A model generated the notes under the pieces. The model worked only from the letters and a program-made list of their open reading frames with translations. It was not told the DNA's origin and did not search any database. 64,000 bases of DNA from Arthrobacter sp. KBS0702 (GTDB lineage: Bacteria > Actinomycetota > Actinomycetes > Actinomycetales > Micrococcaceae), in the NCBI RefSeq assembly GCF_005937985.2, contig NZ_CP042172.1, forward strand, positions 2,170,001 through 2,234,000, written 5' to 3'. Positions 55,603-64,000 of this stretch are shown here, in pieces; within the stretch, counting starts at the first letter, position 1; each line of letters opens with the position of its first letter. A program made the translations under genes and the position numbers.

Positions 55603-56484
55603 ATGTCAGCATCTAAGAGTTCTTCTGCCGAGTCCGTGCGCGAACCGTTCACCGTCGCCGGCGGCGTCGTCCTTGTGACGGGGGCCGCGATGGGCATGGG
55701 GCGCCTCTACGCCCTGCGCGCTGCCCGTGAGGGTGCCGCTGTTGTTGTGCTCTGGGACGTCGACGCCGACGGCCTGGCCCAAACGGCCCGCGAGGTCACG
55801 GCACTCGGCGCGCGGGCCGTCGCCCGCCGGGTGGACCTGGCCAGCCGGGAGGCGATCGCGGAGGCCGCCGCGGAAGCGCAGACCGAGGGTCCGCTGACCC
55901 TGCTCATCAACAATGCCGGCATCGTGCGCGGCGCCTTGTTCTGGGACCACGATCCGGCGCGGGACATCGCCCTGACCATGGACATCAACGCCCTGGCCCC
56001 GATGTACGTCACGCACGCGTTCCTGCCGGCGATGATGGCCGACGCCGGCCGTCCGCGGCGGATCCTGAACATCGCTTCCGCCGCCGGGACCGTCTCCAAC
56101 CCGCGCATGAGCGTCTACGCCGCCTCCAAGTGGGCGGTCATCGGCTGGAGCGACTCGCTGCGGCTGGAACTCGAGCAGCAGGGCCATGACCACCTCAAGG
56201 TGACCACGTTCTGCCCCAGCTACATCTCCACGGGCATGTTCGCCGGCGCCCGGGGCCCGCTGTTCACGCCCCTGATGACCCCGGACGACGCCGTCAACCG
56301 CGCCTGGCGCGCCACGGTTGCCGGCCAGCCGCAACTGATTGCCCCGGCGACCGCGCAGCTGGGCAAGGTGCTGCGCGGCCTGCTGCCGGTCCGGGCCTGG
56401 GACTTCGTTGGCGGGAAAGTCTTCGGCATCTACACCACGATGGACAAGTTCACCGGACGGACGGACAAGGCGGGAACCCCGTGA
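55603..56484 (+). CDS. SDR family oxidoreductase
   Basis: A 293-residue NAD(P)-dependent short-chain dehydrogenase. Cofactor motif TGAAMGMG (~25), NNAGIV, catalytic Ser in NIASAAGTVS and YAASK (Tyr-x3-Lys, ~170). The Asp after strand 2 (LWDVDADG) favours NAD. The substrate is unknown. The stop overlaps the aminotransferase start by 4 bp. Confidence 0.9.
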   Translation: MSASKSSSAESVREPFTVAGGVVLVTGAAMGMGRLYALRAAREGAAVVVLWDVDADGLAQTAREVTALGARAVARRVDLASREAIAEAAAEAQTEGPLTLLINNAGIVRGALFWDHDPARDIALTMDINALAPMYVTHAFLPAMMADAGRPRRILNIASAAGTVSNPRMSVYAASKWAVIGWSDSLRLELEQQGHDHLKVTTFCPSYISTGMFAGARGPLFTPLMTPDDAVNRAWRATVAGQPQLIAPATAQLGKVLRGLLPVRAWDFVGGKVFGIYTTMDKFTGRTDKAGTP

Positions 56485-57689
56485 GCACCCAGCCGCTCTC
56501 CCCCTGGCAGCGTGCGGCCACCGGCGCCAACCTGCTCTCCCCCGGCGGGGACCTGGGCGTCACGATCTTTGAGGAAATGACGACTCTGGCCCTCCGGACC
56601 GGGGCCATCAACCTCGGCCAGGGCTTCCCGGACGAGGACGGGCCGGCGGAGATCAAGGACGCCGCCCAGGCCGCGATCGCCGCCGGCGCCAACCAGTACG
56701 CCCCGGGCAAGGGCATCCTGGAACTGCGGGAGGCGATCTCGCTGCACCAGGAGCGTTTCTACGGGCTTACTCCGGATCCGCAGACGGAAATCATCGTCAC
56801 CACGGGCGCCACCGAGGCCATCGCCGCCGCGCTGCTGGCCCTGGTAGGGCCCGGCGACGAGGTCCTCACGTTCGAGCCGTTCTATGACTCCTATGGCGCC
56901 ATCATCGGGCTCTCCGGCGCCCGGCACGTGACCGCGCCGCTGCTCGCGCCCGACTTTATGCCGGACCTGGACGCCCTCGCGGCGGCGTTCAGCGACCGTA
57001 CCAAGGTGGTGCTGGTCAACAATCCGCACAACCCGACAGGAGCGGTATGCCCGCGCGAAGTGCTCGAACGCGTCGTCGAGCTCGCCGTCCGGCACGACGC
57101 CGTGATCATCACCGACGAGGTCTACGAACACCTCACCTTCGGCGCCCGGCACCTGCCGATCGCGACGCTGCCCGGCGCCGCCGAGCGCACTCTGACCATT
57201 TCCTCGGCCGGCAAGACGTTTTCCTTCACCGGCTGGAAGATCGGCTGGCTCAGTGGCCCCGAACACCTCGTGGCCGCGGCCCGGACCGTCAAGCAGTTCC
57301 TCAGCTACAGCTCCGGAACGCCCTTCCAAAGCGCCATCGCGGTGGGCCTGGGCCTGCCCGACGAGTTCTACGCCGGCATCGCCGACACGCTGCGGCTCAA
57401 GCGCGACATCCTCAGCGAAGGGCTCCGCGCGGCGGGGCTGGACGTCTTCACCCCGCAAGGGACCTATTTTGTTAATGTGGACACCGCCCCGCTGGGAATC
57501 TCCGATTCGGTGGACCTCGCCCGCCGGCTCCCGGAACTGGTAGGTGTCGCCGCCATCCCGGTGCCGGTGTTCTGCCACGCCGAGGGGGCCGAGCGGACGC
57601 GCAGCCTGCTCCGCTTTGCGTTCTGCAAGAAGACCTACATCCTGGAGGAAGCCGCCGAGCGGCTCTCCACGCTCCGGGACAGGCTGTGA
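56481..57689 (+). CDS. PLP-dependent class I/II aminotransferase
   Basis: A 402-residue fold-type I aminotransferase. PLP lysine in SSAGKTFSFTGWKIGW (~235), NNPHNPTGAV and the Asp in IITDEVYEHL. Closest in style to the methionine/kynurenine/N-succinyl-diaminopimelate aminotransferase group (YbdL/DapC-like). GTP or other substrates cannot be fixed from sequence. It overlaps the SDR upstream and the spermidine-synthase-like gene downstream by 4 bp each, so all three are one operon. Confidence 0.9.
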   Translation: MSTQPLSPWQRAATGANLLSPGGDLGVTIFEEMTTLALRTGAINLGQGFPDEDGPAEIKDAAQAAIAAGANQYAPGKGILELREAISLHQERFYGLTPDPQTEIIVTTGATEAIAAALLALVGPGDEVLTFEPFYDSYGAIIGLSGARHVTAPLLAPDFMPDLDALAAAFSDRTKVVLVNNPHNPTGAVCPREVLERVVELAVRHDAVIITDEVYEHLTFGARHLPIATLPGAAERTLTISSAGKTFSFTGWKIGWLSGPEHLVAAARTVKQFLSYSSGTPFQSAIAVGLGLPDEFYAGIADTLRLKRDILSEGLRAAGLDVFTPQGTYFVNVDTAPLGISDSVDLARRLPELVGVAAIPVPVFCHAEGAERTRSLLRFAFCKKTYILEEAAERLSTLRDRL

Positions 57690-58474
57690 GCGCGGACGGA
57701 ACATCGGCGGCCACGCGCTTCCTGCGGACCACGGGCCAGCATGCCGTGATCGAGGCCGATGAGTTCACCGAGGGCGGCTTCGTGCTGAGCATCGGCGGCG
57801 CCGAGCAGTCCCACGTCAATCTGGCCGATCCGGCCGACATTTTTTACGAGTACCTGCGCCGGATCGGCCATGTGGTGGATCTCGCGGCGCCCTGGGGCGA
57901 ACCCATCACGGCCCTCCACCTCGGAGCTGGCGCCCTGACGCTGGCACGCTACATCCAGGCGACCCGGCCGGGTTCCGTGCAGTACGCGGTGGAACTCGAA
58001 AGGGAACTGCTTGACTTCGTGCTCCAGCAGCTGCCGCTGCCCGAGGGGACGTCGCTGCAGACTGTGATCGGCGATGCCCGCGAGTCGCTGGGCGCGCTCC
58101 CCGCGGAACTGCGGTTCGACGTCGTGATTCTGGACGTCTTCTCCGGCCCGGAGGCACCTGCGCACCTTGCCTGCACGGAGTTCTACCAGGAAGCCGCCGC
58201 GCGGCTGACCGAGCGCGGCGTGCTGATCGTCAATGTCGGCGACGATCCGGGCCTGACCCTGGTGCGGAGCCAGGTGGCGGCGCTGCGCCGGGCCATGGCG
58301 GACGTGGCGGCGTTTGCCGAGACAGGCATGTTCAGCGGCCGCTACCCCGGCAACATCATCCTGACCGGCACCCGGCGCCCGTGGCCCGCCGTCTGGACCG
58401 CGGCCCTTACCGCCCGCGGGCCGCACCCGGCTAAGGTGCTCTCCGGTGTCGAGCTGGACGTCCTTTCGGACTAA
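57686..58474 (+). CDS. spermidine synthase-like methyltransferase-fold protein
   Basis: A 262-residue Rossmann protein of the spermidine-synthase-like group. The nucleotide loop is LHLGAGALTLARY, the acidic end of strand 2 YAVELERELLDFV and the post-strand-4 region DVVILDVFSGPEAPAHL. The canonical polyamine-binding Asp pair is not clearly present, so true spermidine synthesis is doubtful. It may act on another aminopropyl acceptor or be non-catalytic. Last gene of the SDR operon; converges with rsmD (4-bp overlap). Confidence 0.8.
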   Translation: MSADGTSAATRFLRTTGQHAVIEADEFTEGGFVLSIGGAEQSHVNLADPADIFYEYLRRIGHVVDLAAPWGEPITALHLGAGALTLARYIQATRPGSVQYAVELERELLDFVLQQLPLPEGTSLQTVIGDARESLGALPAELRFDVVILDVFSGPEAPAHLACTEFYQEAAARLTERGVLIVNVGDDPGLTLVRSQVAALRRAMADVAAFAETGMFSGRYPGNIILTGTRRPWPAVWTAALTARGPHPAKVLSGVELDVLSD

Positions 58475-59085
58475 CCCTCGGTTTCAGCCGCCGGGTCTCC
58501 GCCCTCCGGGCTTTGTTCCACCCCGGGCTCGGCGAACCAAAGCCGGGTTTCGCCGTACTTCTTCTCCGCGAACCGTTCCATCCCCTCCGGCCAGCTCGGC
58601 TCCGGGGTCCGGGCCGAGCGTTCGACGACGACGACGGCGCCCTCGGCCAGGTGCGGAAGGAGCTTCGCGAGCACCGCGGCCAGGGCCACCTCGTCCAGCG
58701 GGTACGGGGGGTCCAGGAACACCAGGTCCCAACGGGTCGCTTCCGCGGCCCGGTCGAGGAACGATTCGACTTTTGAACGGTGCACGGAGACCGTCTTCTC
58801 CCGCGCCACGGTATTGACGAGGTCCGCGTTGCGCTGGCAGACCTCGCTGGCTTTGCCGTCGAATTCCACCAGGTCTACGGTGCGCGCGCCGCGGCTGGCG
58901 CTTTCCACCCCGAGCGAGCCCGAACCGGCGTAGAGGTCCAGGACCCGGGCGTCGGCGATGACCTCGAAGGCGTCGAGCCTGGAGAACAACGCCTCCTTGA
59001 CCCGGTCCGTGGTGGGGCGGGTAAGGGAGCCGGGCACACTCACCAGCGGCGTCCCGCCAGCGGCGCCGGCGATGATCCGGCTCAT
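58471..59085 (-). CDS. rsmD: 16S rRNA (guanine966-N2)-methyltransferase RsmD
   Basis: Modifies G966 of 16S rRNA. The SAM loop is LDLYAGSGSLGVESASRGA and the catalytic motif IV is VFLDPPYPL. It is 204 residues, with a short C-terminal Glu/Pro tail. Downstream of recG on the minus strand with a 60-bp gap. Confidence 0.94.
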   Translation of the reverse strand: MSRIIAGAAGGTPLVSVPGSLTRPTTDRVKEALFSRLDAFEVIADARVLDLYAGSGSLGVESASRGARTVDLVEFDGKASEVCQRNADLVNTVAREKTVSVHRSKVESFLDRAAEATRWDLVFLDPPYPLDEVALAAVLAKLLPHLAEGAVVVVERSARTPEPSWPEGMERFAEKKYGETRLWFAEPGVEQSPEGGDPAAETEG

Positions 59086-59145
59086 GGCTGGCGCACCCGT
59101 CCGGCCGTGGCGCGCCCTGTGGTCTCACTCGCTGCGCTTCGTGGG

Positions 59146-61395
59146 CTAGCCGCGTTCAAGGAACGCCTCCTTCTCCGGGTTGAGGTAGTCGTCGATCGCC
59201 GCGGCGAGGCTCGTGTGCCGGGCCAGGTCCGGGTCCGCGCCGACGATCGCCTGGGCGTCCTGCCGGGCGCGGGCGATCACGTCCTCGTGTTCGAGGACGC
59301 GCAGCAGCTTCAGCGTCGAGCGGCCGCCGGACTGCGAGGCTCCCAGGATGTCGCCTTCGCGGCGCAGCTTGAGGTCCTCCTGCGAGAGTTCGAAGCCGTC
59401 GGTGGTGGCCGCCACCGCGTCGAGCCGGCGCCGGCTGGGATGCCCCGGTTCCAGGGCGGTCACCAGCAGGCAGGTGCCCGGCAGGCCGCCGCGGCCCACC
59501 CGGCCGCGGAGCTGGTGGAGCTGGGAAATGCCGAACCGGTCCGCGTCAAGGATCACCATGAGCGTGGCGTTGTGCACGTCCACGCCGACCTCGATCACGG
59601 TGGTGGAGACCAGCAGCTTCGTCCGGTTGGCGGTGAAGGCGGCCATGGTCTCGGACTTCAGGACGGGGTCCTGCCGGCCGTGCAGCGGCGCCACGGGCAC
59701 ACCGGCCAGCGCCGGCTCGTCCCGCAGGAGTTCCACGACGCCGGTGACGGAGGCGAGCTCCCGGGTGCCGCCCTCCGCCAGGTCGGCATCGGTGGGCTCG
59801 GCCTCCCCGGGGCTGAAGTCGCCGTCGTCGTCGGTGCCGATCTTGGGGCAGACGACATAGACCTGGTGGCCGGCGTCGATCTCCTCGCGGGAGCGGGACC
59901 AGATCCGGGAGGCCCAGGCGGGGTGTTCGGCCAGGCCCACTACATGGGTGGTGATCGGCGCGCGCCCGGCCGGCAGTTCGTCGAGGACCGAGGTCTCCAG
60001 GTCGCCGAACACTGTCATGGCCACGGTCCGCGGGATGGGGGTGGCGGTCATGACCAGCAGATGCGGCGGTTTGCTGGCCTTGGACCGGAGCGCGTCACGC
60101 TGTTCAACGCCGAAGCGGTGCTGTTCGTCCACCACAATCAAGCCGAGGTCGTAGAAGGAGACGTTTTCGCTGAGCAGCGCGTGGGTGCCGATCACGATCC
60201 CGGCGGTGCCGGACGCGGCGTCGAGCATGGCCTGTTTCCTGGCGGCGGTGGGCATGGAGCCGGTCAGCAGCGTGACCTGCACGGAGTCGGGACCGAGGCC
60301 GCCGAGCAGCCCGTCCCGGGAGAGCGGGCCGAGGGTACGGCGGATGGAGTCGAAGTGCTGCGCCGCGAGCACCTCGGTGGGGGCCAGCAGCGCCGCCTGT
60401 CCCCCGGCGTCGACCACCTGCAGCATTGCGCGCAGGGCCACAATCGTTTTGCCCGAGCCGACCTCGCCTTGCAGCAGCCGGTTCATCGGCGAGTCCAGCG
60501 CCAGTTCTTCGGCCAGGGTCTTGCCGACGGCGGCCTGCCCGGCGGTCAGAGTGAAGGGCAGCTGCCGGTCAAAGGCCGCCAGCAGGCCGCCCGCCACGGG
60601 TCGGCGGGCGGTCGCCTCCTCGGCGGCCAACTGGGCGCGGCGCCGGGCCAGGGCGGACTGCAGCACCAGGGCCTCCTGGTAGCGGAAGCGGTCCCGGGCC
60701 CGCTGCCAGTCGGCCGGGGTCTCCGGTACGTGGATCAGCCGGTAGGCAGCCGCGACCGGCAGGAACTTCTCCCGGGCGGCGATGTCCGCCGGGAGCGGGT
60801 CCGGGAGTGCGTCGAGGTCCGCGGTGTCCACCAGCGTGGAGATCACCTTCTGGATGGACCAGCTGGTCAGCTTGGCGGTGGCCGGATAGACCGGGATGGG
60901 CATGGCCGCGAGCTTTTCCGGATCCATGCCCGGGACATCCGGGTCCTCATCCAGCAGCTGGAATTCGGGGTTGGTGAGCCCCAGCGCGCCGCCGTAGCGG
61001 GTGATCTTTCCGGAGAACAGGGCACGCCGGCCCGGCTGCAGCTCTGCCTTGGCGCGGAAACCGTTGAAGAAGCTGACCTTGAGCGTCCCGGGTACACCAC
61101 CCGAGACGCTCCCCGCGCCGGCTGAACCGGCGTCGTCGGTGATCACGACGTCGGTGAGCGAGCCGCGGCGGGCGCGCATCTGCCGGGTACTGCTGGAGAC
61201 CACCCGGGCGATCAGCGTGACCTCCTCGTCCAGCGGGACCTCGCTGATGGGGGTCAACTCGCCGCGGCTCATGTAGCGGCGCGGAAAGTAGTTCAGCAGC
61301 CCGCCGACGGTGGTGATACCGAGATGTTTCTCGATGACAGCCGCGGAGCGCTTCCCGATCCGGCGTTCCAGGCCGAGGTCAAGCTCAGTGTTCAT
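59146..61395 (-). CDS. recG: ATP-dependent DNA helicase RecG
   Basis: Branch-migrating helicase that reverses stalled forks and resolves R-loops. N-terminal wedge domain (~1-250), Walker A QGEVGSGKTIVAL (~310), DEQHRFG (DExH), and SF2 motif VI in QLRGRVGRGGLPGTCLL. At 749 residues it includes an acidic insert (GTDDDGDFSPGEAEP). Neighbour of rsmD and the DAK2-protein gene, with which it overlaps by 11 bp. Confidence 0.96.
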   Translation of the reverse strand: MNTELDLGLERRIGKRSAAVIEKHLGITTVGGLLNYFPRRYMSRGELTPISEVPLDEEVTLIARVVSSSTRQMRARRGSLTDVVITDDAGSAGAGSVSGGVPGTLKVSFFNGFRAKAELQPGRRALFSGKITRYGGALGLTNPEFQLLDEDPDVPGMDPEKLAAMPIPVYPATAKLTSWSIQKVISTLVDTADLDALPDPLPADIAAREKFLPVAAAYRLIHVPETPADWQRARDRFRYQEALVLQSALARRRAQLAAEEATARRPVAGGLLAAFDRQLPFTLTAGQAAVGKTLAEELALDSPMNRLLQGEVGSGKTIVALRAMLQVVDAGGQAALLAPTEVLAAQHFDSIRRTLGPLSRDGLLGGLGPDSVQVTLLTGSMPTAARKQAMLDAASGTAGIVIGTHALLSENVSFYDLGLIVVDEQHRFGVEQRDALRSKASKPPHLLVMTATPIPRTVAMTVFGDLETSVLDELPAGRAPITTHVVGLAEHPAWASRIWSRSREEIDAGHQVYVVCPKIGTDDDGDFSPGEAEPTDADLAEGGTRELASVTGVVELLRDEPALAGVPVAPLHGRQDPVLKSETMAAFTANRTKLLVSTTVIEVGVDVHNATLMVILDADRFGISQLHQLRGRVGRGGLPGTCLLVTALEPGHPSRRRLDAVAATTDGFELSQEDLKLRREGDILGASQSGGRSTLKLLRVLEHEDVIARARQDAQAIVGADPDLARHTSLAAAIDDYLNPEKEAFLERG

Positions 61396-62497
61396 GTCCG
61401 TCGTGGTCCGCGATGCGTGGGCCGGCGTCGGGAATTGCTTCCAGCGAAAGGGAATCGGGGTCGCGCGGCAGGGCCAGGTCGCTGACGCTGATGTCCGAGG
61501 GCTCGCCGAGGGAGCGGATGAGGGCGACGGCCGGGACGGGGTCAGGCACGTGGACGTGGACCCGCCAGCGGTAGGCGCCCTCCTCGTTGGCGTCGCCGCC
61601 CACCTGGCTCATGATCACGGACTCGCCCATCTCGTCGAGGCGCTGCCGCATGGTGGCCGCGTCCAGCGGCGAGAGCGTGATGGTGCACATGACCTCCACG
61701 CCGTCGTCCCGCGGCATGTCCGCGTGGATGTGGGGGTCCTGGACGTCGTAGCCGTGCAGGCCGTCCAGCAGCTGGTCCTGGAGCTCCTCGCCGAGCACGG
61801 CGGAGCGCAGGCAGTCCAGTACCAGGAGCATTCCGACGCCGCCGGCGTCCACCACGTGGGCGGTGTGCAGGGCCTCGAGCTGGTCCTCGGTGTGCACCAC
61901 GGCCGCCAGGGCGGCTTCGACGGCGGCATCGAGGGCCAGGCCGAGGGTGTGGTTGCTGTCGTCGCCGTCGTGCTCGGCGTCGACGGCGGCGGCGGCGCGG
62001 GCCGCGGCCTCCATCACCGAAAGCATGGTGCCCGGGACCGGGTCGCTGAGCGCGGACCAGGCCCGGATCTGGGCGCGGTTGAGCGCGGCGGCCAGCAGCG
62101 GTGAGCTGAGCCGGGAGTGCCCGGCCAGGGGTTCGGCCGCGGCGCACAGGAAGACGGCGAAGAGCGTGCCGGAGTTTCCCCGCGCCTGCTCGATCGCGGC
62201 CTGGCCGGCCCTGGCCAGGACTGCGCCGACGTCGTTCTGGGCGGGGTCTGGTGCGCCCACAGCGTGCACCTGGCTGTCGGCGCCCAGTTGCGGCAGGGCA
62301 GCGGTGTCGGTGGCGACATCGTGGAGCGCCCGGGCGGCGGCGCGCACCGTGAGGTAGAGGTTGGTTCCGGTGTCGCCGTCGGCGACGGGGAAGATGTTGA
62401 TGGCGTTCAGGCGGTCGCTGTGGTTTCCAAGCGTTGTTTCCGCCTTGCCCAACCACCGCTTCATCGCTTGCGCGTTGGCGGCAATTTTAGTCTGCAA
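61385..62497 (-). CDS. DAK2 domain protein (FakA-like N-terminal domain)
   Basis: A 370-residue protein. The nucleotide-binding DAK2 domain (INIFPVADGDTGTNLYLT, then ARGNSGTLFAVFL) is residues ~30-220, followed by a FakA-like middle region with DAGGVGMLLVLD. FakA phosphorylates fatty acids held by FakB in Gram-positive bacteria; here no FakB gene is nearby. The C-terminal part present in full FakA is shortened. The ATG is preceded by thiL, which overlaps by 11 bp. Confidence 0.85.
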   Translation of the reverse strand: MQTKIAANAQAMKRWLGKAETTLGNHSDRLNAINIFPVADGDTGTNLYLTVRAAARALHDVATDTAALPQLGADSQVHAVGAPDPAQNDVGAVLARAGQAAIEQARGNSGTLFAVFLCAAAEPLAGHSRLSSPLLAAALNRAQIRAWSALSDPVPGTMLSVMEAAARAAAAVDAEHDGDDSNHTLGLALDAAVEAALAAVVHTEDQLEALHTAHVVDAGGVGMLLVLDCLRSAVLGEELQDQLLDGLHGYDVQDPHIHADMPRDDGVEVMCTITLSPLDAATMRQRLDEMGESVIMSQVGGDANEEGAYRWRVHVHVPDPVPAVALIRSLGEPSDISVSDLALPRDPDSLSLEAIPDAGPRIADHDGHEH

Positions 62498-63542
62498 AGT
62501 GATCCCATCCCACAGTGTCAGCGGGTCGGCCCGCTATCGTCACGCCCGTGCTGTCTGTTGGTGCAGGGGCCTCTACCGAGCCTATCGCAGTGAAACCGTG
62601 AGGCAGCTGAACGCCCGCCGGGAAGGCTGCGAGCAGGCCGTGGTCTTCGCCGCCGCCCAGGACCCAGCCCATCGCGTCCGCGCCCAGCAGGGCCGCGGCC
62701 GGCTCCAGGGGTAGGGCGAGTTCCCGGAGCGCCGCCGGATCAAGGTTCAGCACGGCGTGGCTGGCTGCGGCCATCCGCTGCCCGTCCCGGACGAGCCCGT
62801 CGGAGATGTCCATCAGGGCGCTGGCGCCGGCTGCCCGCGCCAGCGGCCCGGCCGCGAGCGGCGGCCGGGGGCGGCACTGGGTGTCCATCAGGGCCCGCTG
62901 TTCCTGGCTCAGCGCCTGCACGGGGGTCGCGGATTCCAGCAGGGCCAGGCCGGCGGCCGCCCGTCCGACGCTCCCGGCGAGCGCCAGGGTGTCCCCCGGT
63001 CGGGCGCCGGAGCGCAACACCGGAGCATGTCCGTCCAGGGTGCCGAGGATGGCGACGCTGACGGCCAGTTCCTTTCCGCGGCCCAGGTCCCCGCCGGCCA
63101 CCGCGCAGTCACGGGCACCCAGTTCGCGGATCCCGGCGCTCAGCCCGTCGGCGAAGTCCTCCACCCAGCACACGAGGGTTTCCGGGGGCATGGTCAGGCT
63201 CACCACCATCGAGGTGGCCCGGGCTCCCATGGCGTTGATGTCGCTGAGGTTCTGGGCGGCGGCCTTCCAGCCGACGTCGTAGCCGGAGGTCCGGTAGCCG
63301 TTGTTCCACTCGAGCCGGAAATCCTGGTCGGCCACCTGGGTGTCGATGCTGACGACGGTCCGGCCGTCCGGCGCCGCCACGATCGCGGCGTCGTCCCCGG
63401 GGCCCAGCAGCAGGGTGCCGGTGCCCGGGGTGGAGTCGCCGCCGTGCAGCCGCGGGAAGATGCGGGCGAGGAGTTCCGATTCGGAGAGCTCGGCCACGGT
63501 CAGCGGCGATGAAGGGGGCGGTTGGGTCAGCTGTTCAGGCAC
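62487..63542 (-). CDS. thiL: thiamine-monophosphate kinase ThiL
   Basis: Phosphorylates thiamine monophosphate to the active diphosphate. A 351-residue PurM-like kinase: GPGDDAAIVAAPDG (~50), the NDINAMGA-type SDINAMGARATSMVV, GGDLGRGKELAVS and ALMDISDGLVRDG. The C-terminal VLGGGEDHGLLA replaces the usual GGEDYELL by GGEDHGLL. It overlaps the DAK2-protein gene and completes the pathway served by thiC. Confidence 0.94.
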   Translation of the reverse strand: MPEQLTQPPPSSPLTVAELSESELLARIFPRLHGGDSTPGTGTLLLGPGDDAAIVAAPDGRTVVSIDTQVADQDFRLEWNNGYRTSGYDVGWKAAAQNLSDINAMGARATSMVVSLTMPPETLVCWVEDFADGLSAGIRELGARDCAVAGGDLGRGKELAVSVAILGTLDGHAPVLRSGARPGDTLALAGSVGRAAAGLALLESATPVQALSQEQRALMDTQCRPRPPLAAGPLARAAGASALMDISDGLVRDGQRMAAASHAVLNLDPAALRELALPLEPAAALLGADAMGWVLGGGEDHGLLAAFPAGVQLPHGFTAIGSVEAPAPTDSTGVTIAGRPADTVGWDHFAD

Positions 63543-63599
63543 AGCCCTACGCTACCGCGTGGGGCCGACAACGGCGGTGACGACCGGGCCGCAGCCGGA

Positions 63600-64000
63600 T
63601 CAGCCGGGTCCGTCCAGGTACTCCCGCAGCCTGGCCCCGGCCGCGGGCGGCCGGAACCCCCGCTCTGCCAGCTTGCGCAGGTCCAGGGTGCTGTTTGCCG
63701 GCCGCGGGGCGGCCTTCCGGCCGGCAAAATACTCGGCCGTGCTGACACCCTGCACGTCGGCTCCTGGCCTGCCGCTCAGTTCGTAGACCTCACCCGCGAT
63801 GTCCGCCCAGGTGCGGGGCTCGCCGTCGTTGCTGAGGTTGTAGGTGCCATAGGGTGCGGCCGTGTCGAGCAGGTGCCGGATCCCGGCGGCAATGTCCGCC
63901 GCGAAGCTCAGCCGGCCGGTCTGGTCGTTGACCACGGCGGGCCTGATGCCGCGGGCGGCGAGGCCGGCCATGGTGCGGACAAAGTTGTTCCCCTCGCCCA
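63600..64000 (-). CDS. rmlD: dTDP-4-dehydrorhamnose reductase RmlD (partial, 3' part)
   Basis: The C-terminal ~130 residues of an RmlD-like reductase that makes dTDP-L-rhamnose; the frame continues past the right edge of the window. Seen: GEGNNFVRTMAGLA, NDQTGRLSFAADIAAGI, GTYNLSNDGEPRTWADIAGEVYEL and ending LREYLDGPG. Nucleotide-binding and catalytic Tyr regions are outside. A fusion or paralogue cannot be excluded. Confidence 0.85.
   Translation of the reverse strand, partial: GEGNNFVRTMAGLAARGIRPAVVNDQTGRLSFAADIAAGIRHLLDTAAPYGTYNLSNDGEPRTWADIAGEVYELSGRPGADVQGVSTAEYFAGRKAAPRPANSTLDLRKLAERGFRPPAAGARLREYLDGPG

Overview
The window is high-GC (roughly two thirds G+C) actinobacterial chromosome. 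It best matches the Arthrobacter/Pseudarthrobacter group of the Micrococcaceae. This rests on gene order and protein character: fasR-fabD-fabH-acpP-fabF next to a homodimeric pyruvate dehydrogenase E1, the rpsP-khpA-rimM-trmD-rplS-lepB-rnhB-yraN-comM-dprA-xerC block, ffh/ftsY/smc/mutM/rnc/rpmF/coaD, and actinobacterial marker families (DUF3052, DUF3145, DUF2469). No species call is possible from the sequence alone. Almost everything is conserved core chromosome. The only clearly accessory stretch is the first 1.5 kb, which is AT-richer near 1313-1470.

Layout. 1-1500: possible remnants and a zinc-ribbon/HEPN-like protein. 1503-1898: RNase P RNA (minus). 2.0-9.6 kb: slipin, a lipoprotein-like esterase, yaaA, a degenerate zinc-ribbon coiled-coil protein, Nif3-like protein, msrA, cysK-cysE and an S51 peptidase. 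9.7-12.1 kb: gnd with a divergent FadR-type regulator. 12.2-14.8 kb: a terminator with a tandemly repeated tail, tRNA-Val, sirtuin, AhpE-type peroxiredoxin and DUF3052. 15.3-23.4 kb: aceE, then fasR and the fatty-acid synthase genes. 23.5-34.3 kb: DUF3145, xerC-dprA-comM-yraN-DUF2469-rnhB-lepB-lepB-rplS-trmD-rimM-khpA-rpsP, all on minus. 34.5-37.9 kb: a hypothetical gene, a phased palindrome array, a dioxygenase-like VOC protein, an amidohydrolase and an acetyltransferase. 38.0-40.0 kb: TPP riboswitch and thiC. 40.0-48.5 kb: hydrolase, ffh, zwf, glnK-amtB, an MFS transporter and ftsY. 48.6-55.6 kb: smc, mutM, rnc, rpmF, yceD, coaD. 55.6-64.0 kb: SDR, aminotransferase and spermidine-synthase-like genes (plus), then rsmD, recG, a DAK2 protein, thiL and a partial rmlD (minus).

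How the genes work together. Several complete modules are present. Fatty-acid initiation/elongation sits with its likely regulator FasR. Cysteine synthesis is represented by CysE and CysK. The oxidative pentose phosphate enzymes zwf and gnd lie at separate loci. The SRP core (Ffh, FtsY) and two signal peptidases cover membrane targeting and secretion. Translation/ribosome-maturation genes and nitrogen sensing/uptake (GlnK-AmtB) are also present. Candidate control sites visible in the sequence include a TPP riboswitch before thiC, a GlnR-like site upstream of amtB, matching TTGT-N9-ACAA sites before fasR and fabD, a MarR-like palindrome over the -35 of the dioxygenase gene, and repeated sites between gnd and its divergent regulator.

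The most unusual structure is a ~390-bp intergenic array (35035-35420) of about 13 GGACATGCCCAT-type palindromic units spaced 29-33 bp, close to three helical turns, with a perfect 33-bp palindrome inside. It matches no feature class I recognise.
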